The notes under the pieces: generated by a model
Seen by the model: the letters and a program-made list of their open reading frames with translations, nothing else
Databases searched by the model: none
Told to the model about the DNA's origin: nothing
Translations under genes and position numbers: made by a program
Part shown: one piece after another, positions 44,237-55,007 of the stretch
How positions within the stretch are numbered: the stretch's first letter is position 1
Layout of the letters: every line of letters starts with the position of its first letter
Assembly (NCBI GenBank): GCA_032622095.1
Contig: CP136066.1
Location: 58,000,609-58,064,608 of the forward strand
DNA: 64,000 bases
Origin: Siphonodentalium dalli
Lineage: Eukaryota; Mollusca; Scaphopoda; Gadilida; Siphonodentaliidae
Direction of reading: 5' to 3'

Positions 44237-44425
44237 GTGTTCGAACAACATTTGGGCAGTTCAAAAAACCCGAAATCGCTTCTCCGCTATTCCAAACGAT
44301 CAAGTGCAGGAACAGGAGAACATCAAATTGAAAGGAAATGGAGGGTTGATCGGTTTAACAGAGAGTTCATCAACAATAACGAGATGGCTAGAACTCCCCG
44401 AACCAGACGTGTTTTTCTCTCATGA
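44237..44425 (+). pseudogene. Upstream segment of the same protein family, plus strand
   Basis: The 181-codon opening at 44028-44573 includes TRNRFSAIPNDQVQEQENIK, KLKGNGGLIGLTES and ITRWLELPEPD. The QEQ, KG.GG..GLTE and RW pattern matches what I know of the segment lying upstream of the EADTR-like part in this family. It points right, away from the minus-strand copy, so the two copies are head to head. The rest of the 181-codon opening is not supported. Confidence 0.5.
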
Positions 44426-44648
44426 GAGTCGGCTATTTCCCCCGCCTTATCTATGGGAGGTAAATACAAGGGGACACAATCTGATTTGCTGGGATGTATC
44501 CGGGAAGCAATTGGAGATATATCGGACCCACCTAAAAATGTTCAGTGCAAGATATTTGATGGAGGCGATATGATTGTGCGATATAGTATCTACTTTTAAT
44601 GATTACGCCCAGTCACTAATGAAGTTTCTACTCAGACTAATATAAGAA

Positions 44649-44860
44649 GTGTTACTGTCATATATATGTGGTGTGGTACATATGAAACGAGCTGCCTACC
44701 AGGTAGGATTGTGGTACATTTGTCATGCCAAGCTGCAGCTGTGTGCTCAGAACTCATTAAGTGTTGTTGCAAATCACAAACTTGTAACAGATGCAAATGT
44801 GCAAACGCTGATTTACCATACACAGAGTTATGTAGATGTAATTGTGTGCTTAAAATATTT
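44649..44860 (+). pseudogene. C-terminal CXC end of the plus-strand copy
   Basis: HMKRAAYQVGLWYICHA, then a frameshift, then AAAVCSELIKCCCKSQTCNR and CKCANADLPYTELCRCNC. Relative to the minus-strand copy it lacks about 100 bp containing the GHDWEW to PLWTTLPE part, but it keeps the last cysteines, which the other copy has lost. It forms part of the right arm of the palindrome. Confidence 0.6.
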
Positions 44861-46414
44861 GTTCAACGTATAAACACAGGCAGCGGTAACATGACAATCT
44901 ATGAGTTGCTCTCTATCGGCTGGTATTATCAGTCTGTAAACATTATGGTTATATAACATAACAAACATGAATTTAAGAACACAGTATAAACAAAGATAGG
45001 CCATCTTTATGTGTATTATTGATTACCAATTTAAAGTTGTGACCTGTAATGCATATCTATATATACACCCCTCTTGAATGCTAGATTACACAAGTCAATG
45101 ATATTGGGTCAAATATATCCATTAATGGTATTATAGATTCTTTTATTTTTATTTTATTTCACCAAAACATTACATGTATATACCCTTATATGTGTTGTAT
45201 ATATATATTCGATGTTCATTTTCGAAACTTTTAAGACCGCATATTGTATATTATTGCATATTGCCATTCTATTGGTTGAACATATTTGAAATGATCAAAT
45301 AAATTGTTATTAGGCACACAATTGTTAATTTCAACAGTATACTGACAATGAGATTGTTACATTATAATATATGATGAATTGCGATCGACAAACTCACTTT
45401 ATAAGATTTAACAAAAGATTTATTGAATCCTTACAACAAGTCACATTTTCGTGATTTTTGGGGTGAGGGGTAACATAAACGAAGTTTTCTGAAACGTTGT
45501 TGCATATTAAACACATACAATGTATTCATCGTTTTCAGTATATGTGTCCAAAACATATAAGACCGAACATTGTGAACTATCGCAAATATCCTATGAGTAA
45601 ATGACCATTTATTGGACCAAAATATTTGAAATGACGAGGATTTTCTTACAAAATTGCATATTTTTTGTCGAAAAAGATGTTATATTTCAACTTTGGTCAT
45701 TGTGTATGTAATTGCTATTGCAGTATTTAGAAATGTGATCAAATAGTGTCCTTTATAGATTCTCATCCATGTTCTATCAGATGCTTATCACAAAAACAAT
45801 ATTTCATGATTTTTGGGGTGAGGGGTAACATAATCAAACATTTCTAAAATACGGTTAAGAATGTGTCCTAGATATTGTATGTTTTGATTAGAGTATACAT
45901 GTCCAAAAATGCTAAGACCTTAACCTTTGATCTACACTGAAACATTTTGAGAAATTGTCTGTTTATTATTCCGAAATAATTGAAACAAGAATGATTATAT
46001 GACAAAATTGCATGTTTTTGGTACAAAAAGTGATAAATTTCCAATTTGGTCAGCCTGGGTTGCAACTATCTTCAAAATATGACAATGTCAGGTTGAATGA
46101 TGCCTTTATTATGCATGCGCCTCAAATTTTATACCAGTTGGAACGTCAGGGTGAAATAATGATTGAATTTGGCCGCCATCTTGGATTTATACTGGAAACA
46201 AGGGTTAATATTGATCAGAAACCTGTTTCTAGTTCACTTTCTGAAAGAGCACACATAACTTGACAAAATATAAAAAAATGGCACTTTTGGCCAGTCCGTT
46301 CCAAAATGAAAGTGTCAATGACACTGCAGCTCAACTTAGGTAGGGGAATAATTTAATGGTCGACAGTAAATGGAGGAATAGGAAAAGTGCTAATTGAAAT
46401 TCTAAGTAAGACTA

Positions 46415-49060
46415 GATGTACATGTCAATATCAACATTCATAACAGGTTTCATAATGATCGGATCAGGGATGTGGTGATTATGGTGTGCCAAAGGATTTA
46501 TTGATGCAAAGAGTAAATTCTAAAATGGCCACCGGCAGCCATGTTTTTTTCCGAATTACCCCAAAATGACTTGTTCCCATCTACAGCCTTTACAAATCTC
46601 ATAATGATCTGATCAAAGGTATGACCTGTAGCCTGTGCCAATGGATTTAGTCATGCAAAGAGTAAAATCCAAGATGGCTGCTGGTGGCCATGTTTTTCGG
46701 CTGAACGACCCCAAAATGACTCGTTTCCCATCTACATGTCATTGTTAACATACATGACAAATTTCATGAAGTTCCGACCAAAGCTACGACCTGTAGCCCG
46801 CACCAAAGGATTTATTCATGCAAAGAGTAAAATCCAATATGGCTGCTGGCGGACATGTTTTTTAGCCAAACGAACCCAAAATGACTCGTTCCCATCTACA
46901 TGTTAATATTAACATCCATGATAAATATCATGATGATCAGACAAACAGTACGACCTGTAGCCCGTGCCAATGGATTGAATTTTGAAATCCAAGATGGCTG
47001 CCAGCGGCCATGTTTTTTTGGCCGTATGACCCCAAAATGACTCGTTCTCATATACATGTCAATATCAATATTCATGAGAAATTTCATAAAGGTCAGACCA
47101 AAGGTCAGGCCAAAGGATTTAGTCATGCAAAGAGTAAAATCCAAGATGGCTGCTGGCGGCCATGTTTTTTGGCCGAACGACCCCAAAATCACTCATTCCC
47201 ATCTACATGTCATTGTTAACATCCATGACAAATTTCATGAAGTTCTGACCAAAGCTACGACCTGTAGCCCGCGCCAAAGAATTTAGTCATGCAAAGAGTA
47301 AAATCCAAGATGGCTGCTGGCGGCCATGTCTTTTGGCTGAACGACCCCAAAATCACTCGTTCCCATCTACATGTCAATATTAACATCCATGACAAATTTC
47401 ATGATGATCAGACGAACAGCGCGACCTGTAGCCCGCGCCAATGGATTGAATTTTGAAATCCAAAATGGCCACCAGCGGCCATGTTTTTTGGCCGAATGAC
47501 CCCAAAATGACTCGTTCCCATATACATGGCAATGTCAACATTCATGACAAAATTCATAAAGATCAGACCATAGGTAAGACCTGTAGCCCGCGCCAAAGGA
47601 TTTAGTCATGCAAAGAGTAAAATCCATGATGGCTGCTGGCGGCCATGTTTTTTGGCCGAACAACCCCAAAATCACTCGTTCCCATCTACATGTCATTGTT
47701 AACATCCATGACAAATTTCATGAAGTTCTGACCAAAGCTACGACCTGTAGCCCGCGCCAAAGAATTTAGTCATGCAAAGAGTAAAATCCAAGATGGCTGC
47801 TGGCGGCCATGTCTTTTGGCTGAACGACCCCAAAATCACTCGTTCCCATCTACATGTCAATATTAACATCCATGACAAATTTCATGATGATCAGACGAAC
47901 AGCACGACCTGTAGCCCGCGCCAATGGATTGAATTTTGAAATCCAAAATGGCCACCAGCGGCCATGTTTTTTGGCCGAATGACCCCAAAATGACTCGTTC
48001 TCATATACATGGCAATGTCAACATTCATGACAAAATTCATAAAGATCAGACCATAGGTAAGACCTGTAGCCCGCGCCAAAGGATTTAGTCATGCAAAGAG
48101 TAAAATCCATGATGGCTGCTGGCGGCCATGTTTTTTGGCCGAACAACCCCAAAATCACTCGTTCCCATCTACATGTCATTGTTAACATCCATGACAAATT
48201 TCATGAAGTTCTCATCAAAACTACGACCTGCAGCCTGCGCCAAAGGATTTAGTCATGCAAAGAGTAAAATCCAAGATGGCTGCCAGCGGCCATGTTTTTT
48301 GGCCGAACGACCCCAAAATGACTCGTTCCCATCTACATGTCAATATTAACATCCATGACAAATTTCATAATGATCAGACGAACAGTACGACCTGTAGCCC
48401 GCGCCAATGGATTGAATTTTGAAATCCAAAATGGCCACCAGCAGCCATGTTTTTTGGCCGAATGACCCCAAAATGACTCGTTCCCATCTACATGTCAATG
48501 TCAACATTCATGACAAATTTCATAAAGATCAGACCAAAGGTACGACCTGTAGACCGCGCCAAAGGATTTAGTCATGCAAAGAGTAAAATCCAAGATGGCT
48601 GCTGGCGGCCATGTTTTTTGGCCGAACAACCCCAAAATCACTCGTTCCCATCTACATGTCATTGTTAACATCCATGACAAATTTCATGAAGTTCCGATCA
48701 AAACTACGACCTGTAGCCTGCGCCAAATGATTTAGTCATGCAAAGAGTAAAATCCAAGATGGCTGCTGACGGCCATGTTTTTTGGCCGAACGACCCCAAA
48801 ATGACTCGTTCCCATCTACATGTCAATATTAACATCCATGACAAATTTCATGATGATCAAACGAACAGTACGACCTGTAGCCCGCGCCAATGGATTGAAT
48901 TTTGAAATCCAAGATGGCCACCAGCGGCCATGTTTTTTGGCCGAATGACCCCAAAATGACTCGTTCCCATCTACATGTCAATGTCAACATTCATGCAAAA
49001 TTTCATAAAGATCAGACCAAAGGTACGACCTGTAGCCCGCGCCAAGGGATATTGTTGACG
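46415..49060 (+). repeat. Array of ~160-bp units with a 483-bp three-unit period
   Basis: Each unit holds TACGACCTGTAGCCCGCGCC, AAATCCAAGATGGCTGCTGG or CCAAAATGGCCACCAGCGG, CGGCCATGTTTTTTGGCCGA, CCCCAAAATGACTCGTTCCC and CATCTACATGTCAATATTAA. Three kinds of unit alternate, and two consecutive three-unit blocks (starting near 47241 and 47724) are almost identical. CGGCCATGTTTTTTGGCCG is a short hairpin in every unit. ORFs across it are chance. Confidence 0.9.
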
Positions 49061-49214
49061 GACACACGCACACACGGACGACGGACGCCAAGCCATGGCA
49101 ATAGCTCAAACTTACAAAAGTAAGTTGAGCTAAAAAACGCTAAGTCACTACACTATCTAGGCTGGTTCCTGTCTTACACCCAGCTATAAATCTATACATC
49201 TTAAAGTGAAACAC

Positions 49215-49287
49215 TCCGACTAAATCCTGAAAAGTTACCGATATCTCTGCTGCGGTTAAGGAGTCGATTATTTAGGGCATTAATGTA
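49215..49287. mobile_element. Right-arm fragment of the CAGTAATGCCC MITE
   Basis: CTCCGACTAAATCCTGAAAA to GGGCATTAATGTA. Confidence 0.6.
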
Positions 49288-49424
49288 TAAACGGGGACGT
49301 AGGGGATCTTACTCACAAAATTTTCAACTGTTGTAAATTTCATGCCCGACACAAATTCAGTTGGAAATTTCTGACTAAAAATATGTTTAAATGTATATGC
49401 AGCTAATTTGATTATCAAAATGTT

Positions 49425-49600
49425 TATGGGTAATTTTTAAGGATTTAGTCGGAAATATGGCTTGTTGCCATTCATCGGAAAGCTCTCACTGAGAGCATTC
49501 CGATGAATGGCAACAAGCCATATGTTCGACTAAATCCTGAAAAATTACCCATAATTCTGCTGTGGTTAATTAAGGAGTCGATTATTTAGGGCATTGCTGT
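49425..49600. mobile_element. CAGTAATGCCC MITE lacking its left end
   Basis: Starts at TATGGGTAATTTTTAAGGAT, is palindromic around CTCTCACTGAGAGC, and ends GGGCATTGCTGTA. There is a 4-bp insert in the right arm (GGTTAATTAAGGAG). Confidence 0.65.
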
Positions 49601-49673
49601 AACAGTATGCATTTTTGAAGGGTACTTACTCACTATAATGGTCTTATTAGTGTGCTCTTGTATAGAATGAGAC

Positions 49674-50073
49674 TTAACCCTTTACCCAACAAACCGACCA
49701 AAACCGGCCAAATAAAGCTTCAACAGCCTAAAATATCTTGGGTCTGTCTCAATAGAACCATACAAATATGGATATCATTGGAACCGGCTCCTTGACCACA
49801 TTGTGATAGTTACAGTTATGCCATGTGCCAATGCATTCTCTTATATATGCGAGTCGACCATAGGTCGCCTCGCATATATAAGAGAATGCATTGGCCTAAA
49901 AAAAATCTTTTTGTAACACTTTTTACCATTTTTTCTTACATTCTTTAACAATTTTATAATTTTTAATGTGTTAAGCCAATGCATTCTCTTATATATGCGA
50001 GGCGACCTATGGTCGACTCGCATATATAAGAGAATGCATTGGCACAGGGCCGTTCTGTTGGGTAAAGGGTTAA
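49674..50073 (+). mobile_element. TTAA MITE, TTACCCAACA family, copy H
   Basis: 400 bp, TTAA flanks, both ends and both palindromes. Very close to copy D. Confidence 0.85.
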
Positions 50074-50107
50074 GGGATGTTTGAGTGTAAATTGAACTTA
50101 TGACAGC

Positions 50108-50230
50108 TCCCTGATAACAATCCACTTCTCCCTAATAACAATCCACTTCTCCCTAATAACAATCCACTTCTCCCTAATAACAATCCACTTCTCCCTATTA
50201 ATAACCAAACAGGGAGAAGTTACTTCTCCC
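50108..50230 (+). repeat. 21-bp minisatellite with a palindromic edge
   Basis: AACAATCCACTTCTCCCTAA repeats every 21 bp about five times, then GGGAGAAGTTACTTCTCCC. The unit word CACTTCTCCC is half of that palindrome. Confidence 0.8.
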
Positions 50231-50261
50231 AATTTGAAACTTTTAGGCTGTTCCCTGGTCA

Positions 50262-50690
50262 AGCAAGCCTGAGTTTAGTGTGCCTGTCATTTGCAGAATG
50301 AGGTTCCCAAAGGGTGTCACCAAATTCACCCTCTGGGGACCTCATTCTGCTTAGGCCTCATCTTCTCTGGAAATTTTCTTTATTATCAAATTTCTATAGA
50401 AACTTCTTCAAATAGATTTTATTTCTTTTTTAGTTTAGTTTCTATATACATATACCCCCAAATTGGCAGACGACACATTGCAAAATCGAGGTTCCAAATG
50501 GGTGTACATCAGAATATTCACAATTTCGGAACTTCAATCTGAGTCTGCGTCTCCCATATCAGATGAGGCCATCCAAAATGAGGTTCCCAGAGGGTGAATT
50601 TAGTAATACTTGCCCACTATGCGGGATAGCGTCACTAAATTCCCCCTCTGGGGACCTCATTCTGCAAATGACACTCACACTAAACTCAGG
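50262..50690. mobile_element. Long-form hAT-like copy with altered TIR
   Basis: CAAGCCTGAGTTTAGTGTGC to CACTAAACTCAGGCTT: the ends changed together (GAGTTTAG and CTAAACTC), so pairing of the TIRs was kept. The first hairpin is shortened; the second is around TGCCCACTATGCGGGATAGC. Confidence 0.65.
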
Positions 50691-50872
50691 CTTTTGGTAA
50701 AGAAATGGTTAAACCTAATAAAGCTCCTGGATCGGAGCTCAGAAATCATTCTCATAAATCATTCAAACATTATTTTTCCCTAAAGAAATTGTGATTTTCT
50801 TTTGTGTTCATGATATCCATGCTGCTACTGCCGTATAAAATCAATACTAGTTTTGAGAATCATAGCTAGATT

Positions 50873-51594
50873 AACCCTTTGTATACCAAATGGATTCTCC
50901 CACTCAGTTTTTAACATATTCATTGGAATGGTCTATTATTCATTTGGAGGGGTTTTCATGGACCAATAAGCAGATACATTAATGCCCTGAATAATCGACT
51001 CCTTAACCACAGAAAAATTATGGGTAACTTTTCAGGATTTAGTCAGAAATATGGCTTGTTGCCATTCATCGGAAAGCTCTCAGTGAGAGATTCCGATGAA
51101 TGGCAACAAGCCATATTTCTGACTAAATCCTGAAAAGTTACCCATAATCCTGCTGTGGTTAAGGAGTCAATTAATTAGGGCGTTACTGTAATTAAAGTGC
51201 AGAAGGAATCCTATTTATTGGAGGGGTATGTTCAGATAACAAGTTCAACAAACAACCTATTCGAACATTTCCTAAGGGAACTACTCGTCACTGACTATTT
51301 GGTTTATAAAGAGAGGGTTGAAATGACCTTTAACCCTTTAATGACTGGAGATTCGTGAAATTTTGCGAAAACCCTGTGCCAATGCATTATCTTATATATG
51401 TGAGTCTCCCATAGGGAGCTTCGCATATATAAGAGAATACATTGGCCTAAAAATATTTGCCTTGACCGTGTAAGCCAGTGCATTCTCTTAATATATGCGA
51501 GGCTCCCTTTGAGAGACTTGCATATATAATAGAATGCACCAGCACAGGATATCTAATGCTGCACCAGCGCAGCTCCCATCATGAAAGGGTTAAA
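50873..51594. mobile_element. Nested block, second instance of the 39415-40630 order
   Basis: TTAACCCTTTGTATACCAAA, GTCTATTATTCATTTGGAGG, CAGTAATGCCC-type MITE (50977-51188), TTCAACAAACAACCTATTCG, then the short multi-hairpin TTAA element 51330-51593. Confidence 0.6.
51330..51593 (+). mobile_element. 264-bp TTAA element with palindrome module, ATGACTGGAG end
   Basis: TTAACCCTTTAATGACTGGA to CATCATGAAAGGGTTAA, with GAAATTTTGCGAAAACCCTG and two diverged hairpins of the CCAATGCATTATCTTATATA type. It is the compact relative of 39787-40630. Confidence 0.7.
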
Positions 51595-51765
51595 TTCATC
51601 ATCCATGTCCCATACTGAACTCAAGACTTGTTCACTTAAAGATGGTCTATCTCTTCTAGGCCACAATTACAACAACAACATAATGTTTATAAATCTCAAT
51701 TTCAAGACTAAAAATAGCTATTTTGTTAATAAAATACAGTTAAAATTTTAAGTCTCTAAAGGTAC

Positions 51766-51897
51766 AGTAATTCCCTAAATAATCGACTCCTTAACCACAG
51801 CAGAATTATGGGTAATTTTTCAGGATTAAGTTGGAAACATGGCTTGTTGCCATTCATCGGAAAGCTCTCGGGGGGAGCTTTCCGATGAATGGCAACT
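51766..51897. mobile_element. CAGTAATGCCC MITE cut off in its right arm
   Basis: CAGTAATTCCCTAAATAATC to GCTTTCCGATGAATGGCAA, then unrelated sequence. The break coincides with the start of the inverted duplication at 51895. Confidence 0.7.
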
Positions 51898-53270
51898 CAT
51901 CAAATGCACTGACGTACCCGGACAACTTGTGTATATGGCTTCGAATGTTGAAAGCCTGACATTTGACGGATGCCTTTCTGCTAAGGCGTAGAAGACCATA
52001 ATGCATAATATACCCACACTTCTTGACCATGATCCCAAGAACAATCTTGTTGGCATCCAGCAATCGTCTCACCGAACAGATCCAAGCAGATAATAACAAT
52101 ACACACGGTGCTAGTTTGTGGGCATGTGTCATGGTAGTGGAAATGAAATTGGACCATGACTGCACCGTATGTTTTGTATGCAGACATGATCTCATGCGTG
52201 GCTTTGCTTTCCTTGTATGCTAAGGTTGTATCTTCCCATCCGTTTGGAAGCCGTTCTTAATCAACTGGACCAGGCGTGTACCATTGGCTACTACTATATA
52301 AGCCCCACCCAGACTGGGGTGTAGTCTTAACGGCAATGCCTTTAATAGTTGGTTGATACATGTATGTCATACTCACGCTGGGTGGTGGTTGGTATGGTCC
52401 AAGAAAGTACAAATGCCATCAACACAAGGGTGAAATGTTCAACGCGAAGAACATCCAGAGGAATGTTAAGTTGATGAGATCTTGCATTGAGTTCAACATG
52501 CTTTGGGTACACCAAGTGATTTTTGGTAAATACCGTTCCGACCACTTTCCTGCATGAGACATATTAACTACTATATTCTAAAGTTAGATATATAAAGCTA
52601 TATGATCATAAACGTTACCCAACGTCCACAGCCGTCGAGACCATAAATTGTTCTTTTTAAACATATAGTGAAATAAATGCACCACAGTTTCTGACATTTT
52701 CTTGAATAATACCGCCCACATACTGACACTAAACCTGAGAGAGGATAACAATAACGCATACCTTCATTCTATAAAGACATTATCCTTCAGTCCATCCGAC
52801 TGTTCTGGGGGAGGCTAGCATAGTATTATCCAGACAAAATTATATGTCTGGTCAAGTTGATTCAGAACGGCTTCGTAACAGATGTGGAAATAAAATCTTA
52901 CCACACCAAAAACACTGACACGCATGACATTGTATATCTGAAACATGCACCATGTGTAGGGATGGTCTATACCGTGGCCCATTTCATTCCCACTATCATG
53001 GCGCATGTCCACAAACTAGCACTAGTATTGTTCTTCTCTGCTGGGAGCTACATGTATTCGACGAGACGACTGCGGGATGCCACAGTTTGCTTAGGATCAT
53101 GGTCAAGAAGTGTGGGTAGTCGGTACATTATGGTCTTCTCCTTAGCAGATAGGCATCTGTCCAAGGGAATGAGACAGCTAGCAACCTGCGAATCACTGCC
53201 GAAGTTGTCCACGTATGGCAATACGTTCACTAGGTTTGTGAGTTGGCGAACCATCTGTTGAGAAGTGACT
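51895..53270. repeat. Inverted duplication with gene-like but broken arms
   Basis: 51895-52290, read on the minus strand, matches 52830-53270 on the plus strand: TTGATT(A/C)AGAACGGCTTC, CACGCATGA, TTTCATT(T/C)CCACTA(C/T)CATG, CACAAACTAGCAC, GGATCATGGTCAAGAAGTGT, TATGGTCTTCT. Each arm has openings of up to 134 codons, but the best reading frame differs between arms and is interrupted. I do not recognise the protein; it may be an old pseudogene or a foldback element. Confidence 0.55.
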
Positions 53271-53819
53271 AGCTAACTGGTTCGCCAGGTGTACATGTCG
53301 TTATCCCCATGGGATATGAGGCACATACATAGAGATGACCTTCTGTAAGCTTGTGTACTCATCGACCGTATGCATTTTTAGTTCAAGGTGACGCACAAAT
53401 CCCATATGTAGCAAATATTTAAAATCGTAAGCTAGACACCGGAAAATTAATTGTTTGAAACGTTATGTTTAGAGGGACTCTTCTCACCGGAAGTGTTGAA
53501 TACTTTGTCGGTGTGAGCGACCTAGATTTATCAGACAAAGAAATAGAGGCTGGTCCAGATAATTATGGACGTGACGTGGCAAATCAGAATCGGTTATAAG
53601 GTAATTGTTCTAATATGACTATTCGGCACACCTATGGTTATCAGTCATTAAGTGGAGAATGGATTTCGAAATGCCACATCGCGATATTAATTGTGGGTTT
53701 TCGTCTTTCCGGAAGGATACGAGCTATGTTATGCATTTTGCCACATTTTAAGTTGAACTAATAGATGGTCTATATACAGTTTCGTCCATACATATCGATA
53801 TTATGACAAAAAGTTGAAA

Positions 53820-54530
53820 TTAGTAGGTGAAAATATTCATTTCTTTTCAATTTCTGGCCACCAATTTAGCCGCCATCTTGACTGTGGGTATCAATTGCTT
53901 TATACCAATATTCCATATGAACATGTAATGGTGTGTAGAAATCGCGAAACAATAACACCCATCTTAAGAAAGCAAAGGAATGTAGGCGTGTTTTCAAATT
54001 TCGGTCGCCATTTTGGCCGCCATCATCGATTTGGAAAAACATCTCTTGCATGAGGTAAGATACGGTTATTACTTCACCTCAGTATTTCCAACTCAACTGT
54101 AAGCATGGGTGGAGTTGTCTCGACAAATAATGCCCAATAATGTGAATATGAGGGAATTTCGGTCATTTTTCAAAATCTGTCCGCCATTGTGGGCGCCATT
54201 TTTGATTTGGGGGACTTTTGTTTGGATATGGTACAAGGACAGTCTTCGCCTAAGTGTTCCCAACTCACAATAGTAAGCATGTGTGGAGTTGTCTTGACAA
54301 TAACGCTCACTGATGTTAAAATCAGCAATTTTCGGCGATTTTTCTATTTCTGGCGGCCATTTTTGCCACCATCTTGGATTTGGGTGAATATTCCTCAACT
54401 CAGGTATAAGAATAATCCTAGTTCGCGTATCTCCTGCACATATATATGCATGGGTGTTGTTATGATAGCAATAACATTCATTGATTCGAAACAATACATC
54501 GCGTTATTAGCGTCGATTCGTCTTTGACCG
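53820..54530 (+). repeat. Degenerate tandem array, unit about 145-176 bp
   Basis: GCCGCCATCTTGACT, GGCCGCCATCATCGATTTGG, GGGCGCCATTTTTGATTTGG and GCCACCATCTTGGATTTGGG occur near 53868, 54012, 54188 and 54363. Linking motifs such as CAATAACA and TGTGGAGTTGTCTTGACAAT recur. Similar in style to, but not the same as, the ~160-bp array at 46415. Confidence 0.65.
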
Positions 54531-54658
54531 GATTATACCGGCATTTGGGAAAATGTGATATCGGAGAAAAATATCCCACAATGAATGTAAATTATGGTTC
54601 CCGTGTGTTCGTCAATGACTCTTCTGTACGATAAATGTATAACATCACGCCAAGATGC

Positions 54659-54724
54659 CAATATTTTCCCACAGAGACAAACGAACTGTCACCACATTTC
54701 GTTTGTCTCTGTGGGAAAATATTG
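54659..54724. repeat. Perfect 25-bp-stem hairpin
   Basis: The stem starts CAATATTTTCCCACAGAGAC and its exact inverse ends the hairpin (GTCTCTGTGGGAAAATATTG); the loop is 16 bases. No matching copies elsewhere in the window. Confidence 0.85.
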
Positions 54725-55007
54725 TCAGACTGAAAAATAGCATATTTTCACATTTCGGCGGCCGCCATATTGGATTCTGGTGTCGGATTTTTGGCTAATT
54801 TGTAAGGGTTGTATATTAGCAACACATAAAGCCTACATAATCAGTGTATCGTGCAAAGAATAATTATAACAAAGGTATACTATACCGGCAAAGCAATCCA
54901 CAACGTCTTGCCCCATTTTACTTTCCAATCAACGTTGGGTAAACTTTCCAGTCAACAAATGTCATCCAACTCAACCAACTCATCCAACTCAACCCAACAC
55001 CCAACTG

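Larger units (their letters stand above)
41604..46303. repeat. 4.7 kb imperfect palindrome; arms of about 1.6 kb
   Basis: Left arm landmarks (TTGGAACGGACTGGCCAAAA, TTTCAGAAAGTGAACTAGAA, CCCCTCACCCCAAAAATCA twice, AAGATGGTCTATCTTTGTTT, the CXC coding end) are repeated in inverse order in the right arm (44660-46303). The unique middle is about 1.3 kb (43340-44650). Arms are diverged by scattered changes and indels, so they are old or not being homogenised. Confidence 0.8.
41565..49155. mobile_element. 7.6 kb composite element bounded by exact 18-bp inverted repeats
   Basis: TAGTGTAGTGACTTAGCG (41565-41582) and its exact inverse CGCTAAGTCACTACACTA (49138-49155) bracket the block. Inside, from the left: a long inverted repeat (41604-46303) carrying broken protein-coding copies, then an array of ~160-bp units (46415-49060), then a short GGACGGACGACGGACGC tail and a hairpin (AGCTCAAACTTACAAAAGTA and AGTTGAGCT). 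A related array end with the same tail and hairpin is at 61745. Whether the 18-bp repeats are true transposon ends is inferred. Confidence 0.55.

Noticed and set aside
44028-44573. A 181-codon plus-strand gene
   Set aside because: Only its middle part resembles a known protein pattern; the start is not an ATG with support, and the region is the middle of a palindrome with broken copies on both strands.
46896-49123. ORFs of 60-98 codons in the ~160-bp array
   Set aside because: They shift with each unit and reflect the repeat, not a protein.
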